From NCBI GenBank assembly GCA_035380045.1, contig DAOSWM010000013.1:1-64000 (forward strand): a stretch of 64,000 bases of DNA. The letters run 5' to 3'. Under the pieces are notes generated by a model. It searched no databases and was not told the origin of the DNA. It saw nothing but the letters and a program-made list of their open reading frames with translations. This DNA comes from DAOSWM01 sp035380045 (GTDB lineage Bacteria > Bacteroidota > Bacteroidia > Bacteroidales > Tenuifilaceae). The position numbers and the translations under genes are program-made. Within the stretch, counting starts at the first letter, position 1, and the number at the start of each line of letters is the position of its first letter. Below, one piece after another: positions 61,198 to 64,000 of the stretch.

Positions 61198-64000
61198 ATG
61201 CTTCGGAACCTTTTTATAATCGTTTTATCCTTAATTTCTTATAATCTTTTTGCTCAGGAACAGCCACTCCCTAGGAGTATGACCCCCGCCGAAAGGCTCA
61301 TTTGGGATGATTACCTAAAAAACTATCCTAAGGACAGGGGAACAAACCCTCCCGTTGGAATTCCACGTACTCCAGGAGAGTGGGAAGAGATGCAGGGAGT
61401 TGTGATTACATGGGAAGATGATTATTCCGGTAACTATTTACCAAACCTCCGGGAAATTGTTCGCTACGCGAAAGATTACGTAAAAGTATACATTGTGTGT
61501 AGTAATGCGTCAAACGTACTAAGCTATTTAAGTCAGGGAGGCGTTGATTCAGAGAATGTTGAATGTGTTATTGGCGATTACAACTCGGTTTGGGTTCGCG
61601 ATTACGGCCCGCAAAGTATTTACTTAAATGGTACGAATGAGCTGGCAATCGTTGACTGGGTTTACAATCGACCTCGTCCGCAGGACGATGAGGTTCCTTC
61701 GTTAATTGCAACACACCTAAATTTACCAATATACCAAATGACAATCTATCCTAACAGTTTGGTTGCAACGGGTGGTAATTTTATGGCCGATGGTTTTAAC
61801 AAAGGTTTCTCCTCGGAGCTCATTCTTGACGAAAACGACAACTTAACTCAAAGTGAAGTAAATTCAATAGTATATAGTTACATGGGTATCAACCCTTACA
61901 TTTTCATGGAAACCCTTCCCTACGATGGAATCCATCATATCGACATGCACATAAAACTCCNNNNNNNNNNNNNNNNNNNNNNNNNNNNNNNNNNNNNNNN
62001 NNNNNNNNNNNNNNNNNNNNNNNNNNNNNNNNNNNNNNNNNNNNNNNNNNNNNNNNNNNNATGGAAACCCTTCCCTACGATGGAATCCATCATATCGACA
62101 TGCACATAAAACTCCTCGATGAGGAGACTTTACTGGTAGGTCAGTACCCTGAAGGAGTCGCCGATGGCCCACAAATAGAGGAGAATTTAAACTATATTCT
62201 CAATAACTTCCAAACTCCATACGGCCGTCCATACCGGGTCTTTCGTATTCCCATGCCACCCGATGAGTCAGGAGATTACCCCGATGATTACTCCGACTAC
62301 CTAACCTATACTAACTCCGTTATTCTAAACGGGTTGGTTCTTGTTCCCATCTATAATTTACCACAGGATGATGAAGCGCTAGATGTTTACCGCGAAGCAA
62401 TGCCGGGCTACGAGGTAGTTGGAATAAATATGCGCAACGTAATTCCAGCAAGCGGAGCCATTCACTGCATTACAAAGGAAATTGCGGCAGAGGATCCCAT
62501 TTTTATTGACCATGCTCCCATTCGCGATGAGGTTTCGTATTCATCAACTGGTTATGAGGTTGAAGCAGAAATTTCATCTTACTCCGGTATAAATGATGCA
62601 TCCGTTTTTTGGAGTATCGATACTGAATCGGGTTTCAATGAGATTGACATGACGCTCGATGGTGATGTGTATTCTGCCACAATTCCTGCACAATCAACAA
62701 ACACAACAGTTTACTACTATATTAGCGCTACAAACGGAAATACTAAAACTCTAACCAAACCCCTAGTTGCACCTGAAGGTGCATATATTTTTACAATTGA
62801 AGGTGGCACAGTTGAGCAACATACCTTAACGTTGAATATAGTCGGTTCTGGCCAGGTAAGTGTTAACGGAACAAACTATAGTTCCCCAATGCAAATTGAT
62901 GAGAATTCAACCGTTAATCTTACGGCAAATCCAAATACAGGAAACCATTTTGTTAGCTGGAGCGGCGGTATTTCTTCTACTAATCCAACCGAAAGTTTCT
63001 CCATGGTAAGCGACTTTACTATTACCGCAACCTTTGAAATAAACACTTATACCCTTACATACTCAGCCGGAACAAACGGGTCACTTTCAGGAGAAACATC
63101 ACAAAATGTGAATCATGGTGAAAACGGAACCACAATAACAGCCATACCGAACACTGGCTACCATTTTGTGCAGTGGAGCGATGGTGTTACCAGTAATCCA
63201 AGAACCGACAACAATGTTACAGGAAACATTAACGTTACTGCACAATTTGCAATAAACACCTACACTGTTCAATATAGCGCAGATGCCGGAGGAAGCATTA
63301 GCGGAAATACCTCGCAAACCATAAATTATGGAGCAAATGGAACTGCTGTAACCGCCGTTCCAAATACAGGATACTACTTTACTCAGTGGAGCGATGGGAA
63401 TACGGATAATCCACGAACCGACAACAATGTAACTGAAAATATCAGCGTTTCCGCTGAGTTTGAAATATTCACGTTCAACCTAACCTACTCAGCAGGTGTA
63501 AACGGTTCTCTTACAGGGGAAACAAGTCAAACAGTTGACTACGGTACAAATGGAAGTCCTGTTTCTGCAATCCCAAATATCGGATACCATTTCAAGGATT
63601 GGAGCGATGGAAATTCAAGTAATCCTCGAACTGACGAAAATGTAACCGATGATATTGATGTTACCGCAAATTTCGAAATAAACTCCTATACCCTATCATA
63701 TTCTGCTAACGAAAACGGATCAATTACTGGAGAAACAACACAAACAGTAAATCACGGAGAAAACGGAACCGAAGTTACAGCAATGCCCATTACGGGTTAC
63801 CATTTCACCCAGTGGAGCGATGGTAACACCGAGAACCCACGAACCGATGTTAATGTTACCGATAATATCAGCGTTACCGCTGAATTTGAAATTAATAGGT
63901 ATTCGTTAACCATTGCTAAGGTTGGAAATGGGACTGTCTCGCCCGTTGCAGGCGACTACGAGTATGTTCATGGTACAATCATCAACCTCTTTGCATCGCC
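61198..64000 (+). CDS. Secreted agmatine/peptidylarginine deiminase-like protein with repeats (partial, gapped)
   Basis: The gene starts at ATG 61198 with a signal peptide (cleavage near LFAQ). The PAD_porph domain has WEDDYSG, VWVRDYGP (Asp135), VATGGNFMADG, and HHIDMHIKL (His247, Asp249). At 61961-62060 the record has 100 N. After the gap, frame is kept only if the 55-bp copy is counted once; the joined chain then continues LDEETLLVGQYPEG, reaching the catalytic Cys372 in SGAIHCIT (codon 62466-62468). Thus all four catalytic residues exist. Beyond about 62800 come InlB/Listeria-Bacteroides-type beta repeats of 71 residues. The frame is open to the window end. A type IX secretion signal may lie outside the window; this is inference. 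The enzyme may act on peptidyl-Arg or agmatine. Confidence 0.85.
61906..62115. other. Scaffold gap flanked by an identical 55-bp sequence
   Basis: Positions 61906-61960 and 62061-62115 are identical, with 100 N between them. This is what a scaffolder produces when two contigs that really overlap by a k-mer are joined by a fixed gap. Removing one 55-bp copy and the Ns (155 bp) restores one reading frame. Confidence 0.92.
63048..63899 (+). repeat. Four tandem 213-bp repeats (71-residue beta modules)
   Basis: Units start at 63048, 63261, 63474 and 63687 and a fifth, different module begins at 63900. Each runs from an aromatic residue through YSAxxxGSxxGxTxQxVxxGxNGTxVTAxPxTGYHFxQWSDGxxxNPRTDxNVTxNIxVxAxFEIN. 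The spacing is exactly 213 bp each time. A diverged related module precedes them (about 62820-63047). Confidence 0.9.

Noticed and set aside
61198..62109. Frame read straight through the N gap, ending at 62109
   Set aside because: The residues after the gap are an out-of-frame reading of the repeated 55 bp. The true frame after the gap is set by ATG 62061 and is open to the window end.
63048..63899. 213-bp repeats considered as an assembly artefact
   Set aside because: The units differ by many coding changes, so they are true diverged repeats and not copied reads.
62061..64000. A separate gene starting at ATG 62061
   Set aside because: That ATG is an internal Met of the deiminase, in the duplicated 55 bp; the catalytic Cys lies here while the Asp and His lie before the gap.

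Overview
This is an AT-rich chromosomal window from a draft bacterial genome (it carries one 100-N scaffold gap). It almost certainly comes from the phylum Bacteroidota, probably a Bacteroidales/Marinilabiliales-type anaerobe. Evidence: promoters with the TTTG / TAnnTTTG pattern, few Shine-Dalgarno sites, a spirochaete/Bacteroidetes-type V-ATPase operon containing the DUF2764 subunit, DUF2027-Smr and ABCG-type proteins of Bacteroidota style, many short-signal lipoproteins, and a secreted Porphyromonas-type deiminase. I cannot name genus or species. No prophage, CRISPR array, tRNA or rRNA gene was recognised.

Layout. 0.3-4.7 kb: gyrA, a TPR protein and a small acidic protein. 4.7-9.5 kb (minus): a four-repeat OB/S1-like protein overlapping pyrD, an XRE regulator with its own promoter and a set of identical palindromes, a gene-poor 0.87 kb stretch, the RNase P RNA, and a DUF2027-Smr protein. 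9.6-12.6 kb (plus): queA and a YgiQ-type radical SAM enzyme. 12.6-15.0 kb (minus): two chemoreceptors whose signalling halves are almost identical in DNA. 15.1-22.8 kb (minus): the V-type ATPase operon E-C like-A-B-D-I-K. 22.9-27.5 kb (plus): a universal stress protein, a TerB-like/ABCG fusion and an orphan gene. 27.5-39.0 kb (minus): pdxB, lipoprotein hydrolase, ung, TPR-SpoIIE phosphatase, prfC, a molybdopterin oxidoreductase and a long periplasmic helix protein. 39.1-46.1 kb (minus): a complete TetR-controlled YbhGFSR-like ABC efflux operon with TolC. 46.2-51.4 kb (minus): small membrane protein, isoaspartyl peptidase/asparaginase, a multi-cluster Fe-S membrane protein, a RAYT-type Y1 transposase inside duplicated hairpin-rich repeats, and a Tat-exported DUF362 protein. 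51.5-64 kb: membrane protein, secA, GH114-like lipoprotein, mnmA, an M16 lipoprotein protease, and a secreted peptidylarginine/agmatine deiminase-like protein with 71-residue C-terminal repeats that is split by the scaffold gap and runs off the window.

How parts work together. The V-ATPase rotor subunit keeps every residue of the known Enterococcus hirae Na+ site at identical spacing, so the enzyme is probably Na+ coupled. The efflux operon forms an inner-membrane ABC-2 exporter, adaptor and outer-membrane channel, repressed by a TetR protein whose two operators bracket the promoter. The Fe-S membrane protein and DUF362 protein look like an old functional pair now separated by the RAYT unit.

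The strongest items for a second look are the RAYT/REP-like duplication, the XRE regulator with four identical 10-bp palindromes, the near-identical MCP tract, the Na+ site of the V-ATPase, the 84-residue periodic helix, the class-2-type PyrD with Cys at the catalytic-base position, and the mis-joined deiminase gene. I did not find a clear new multi-gene system; these are individual leads.
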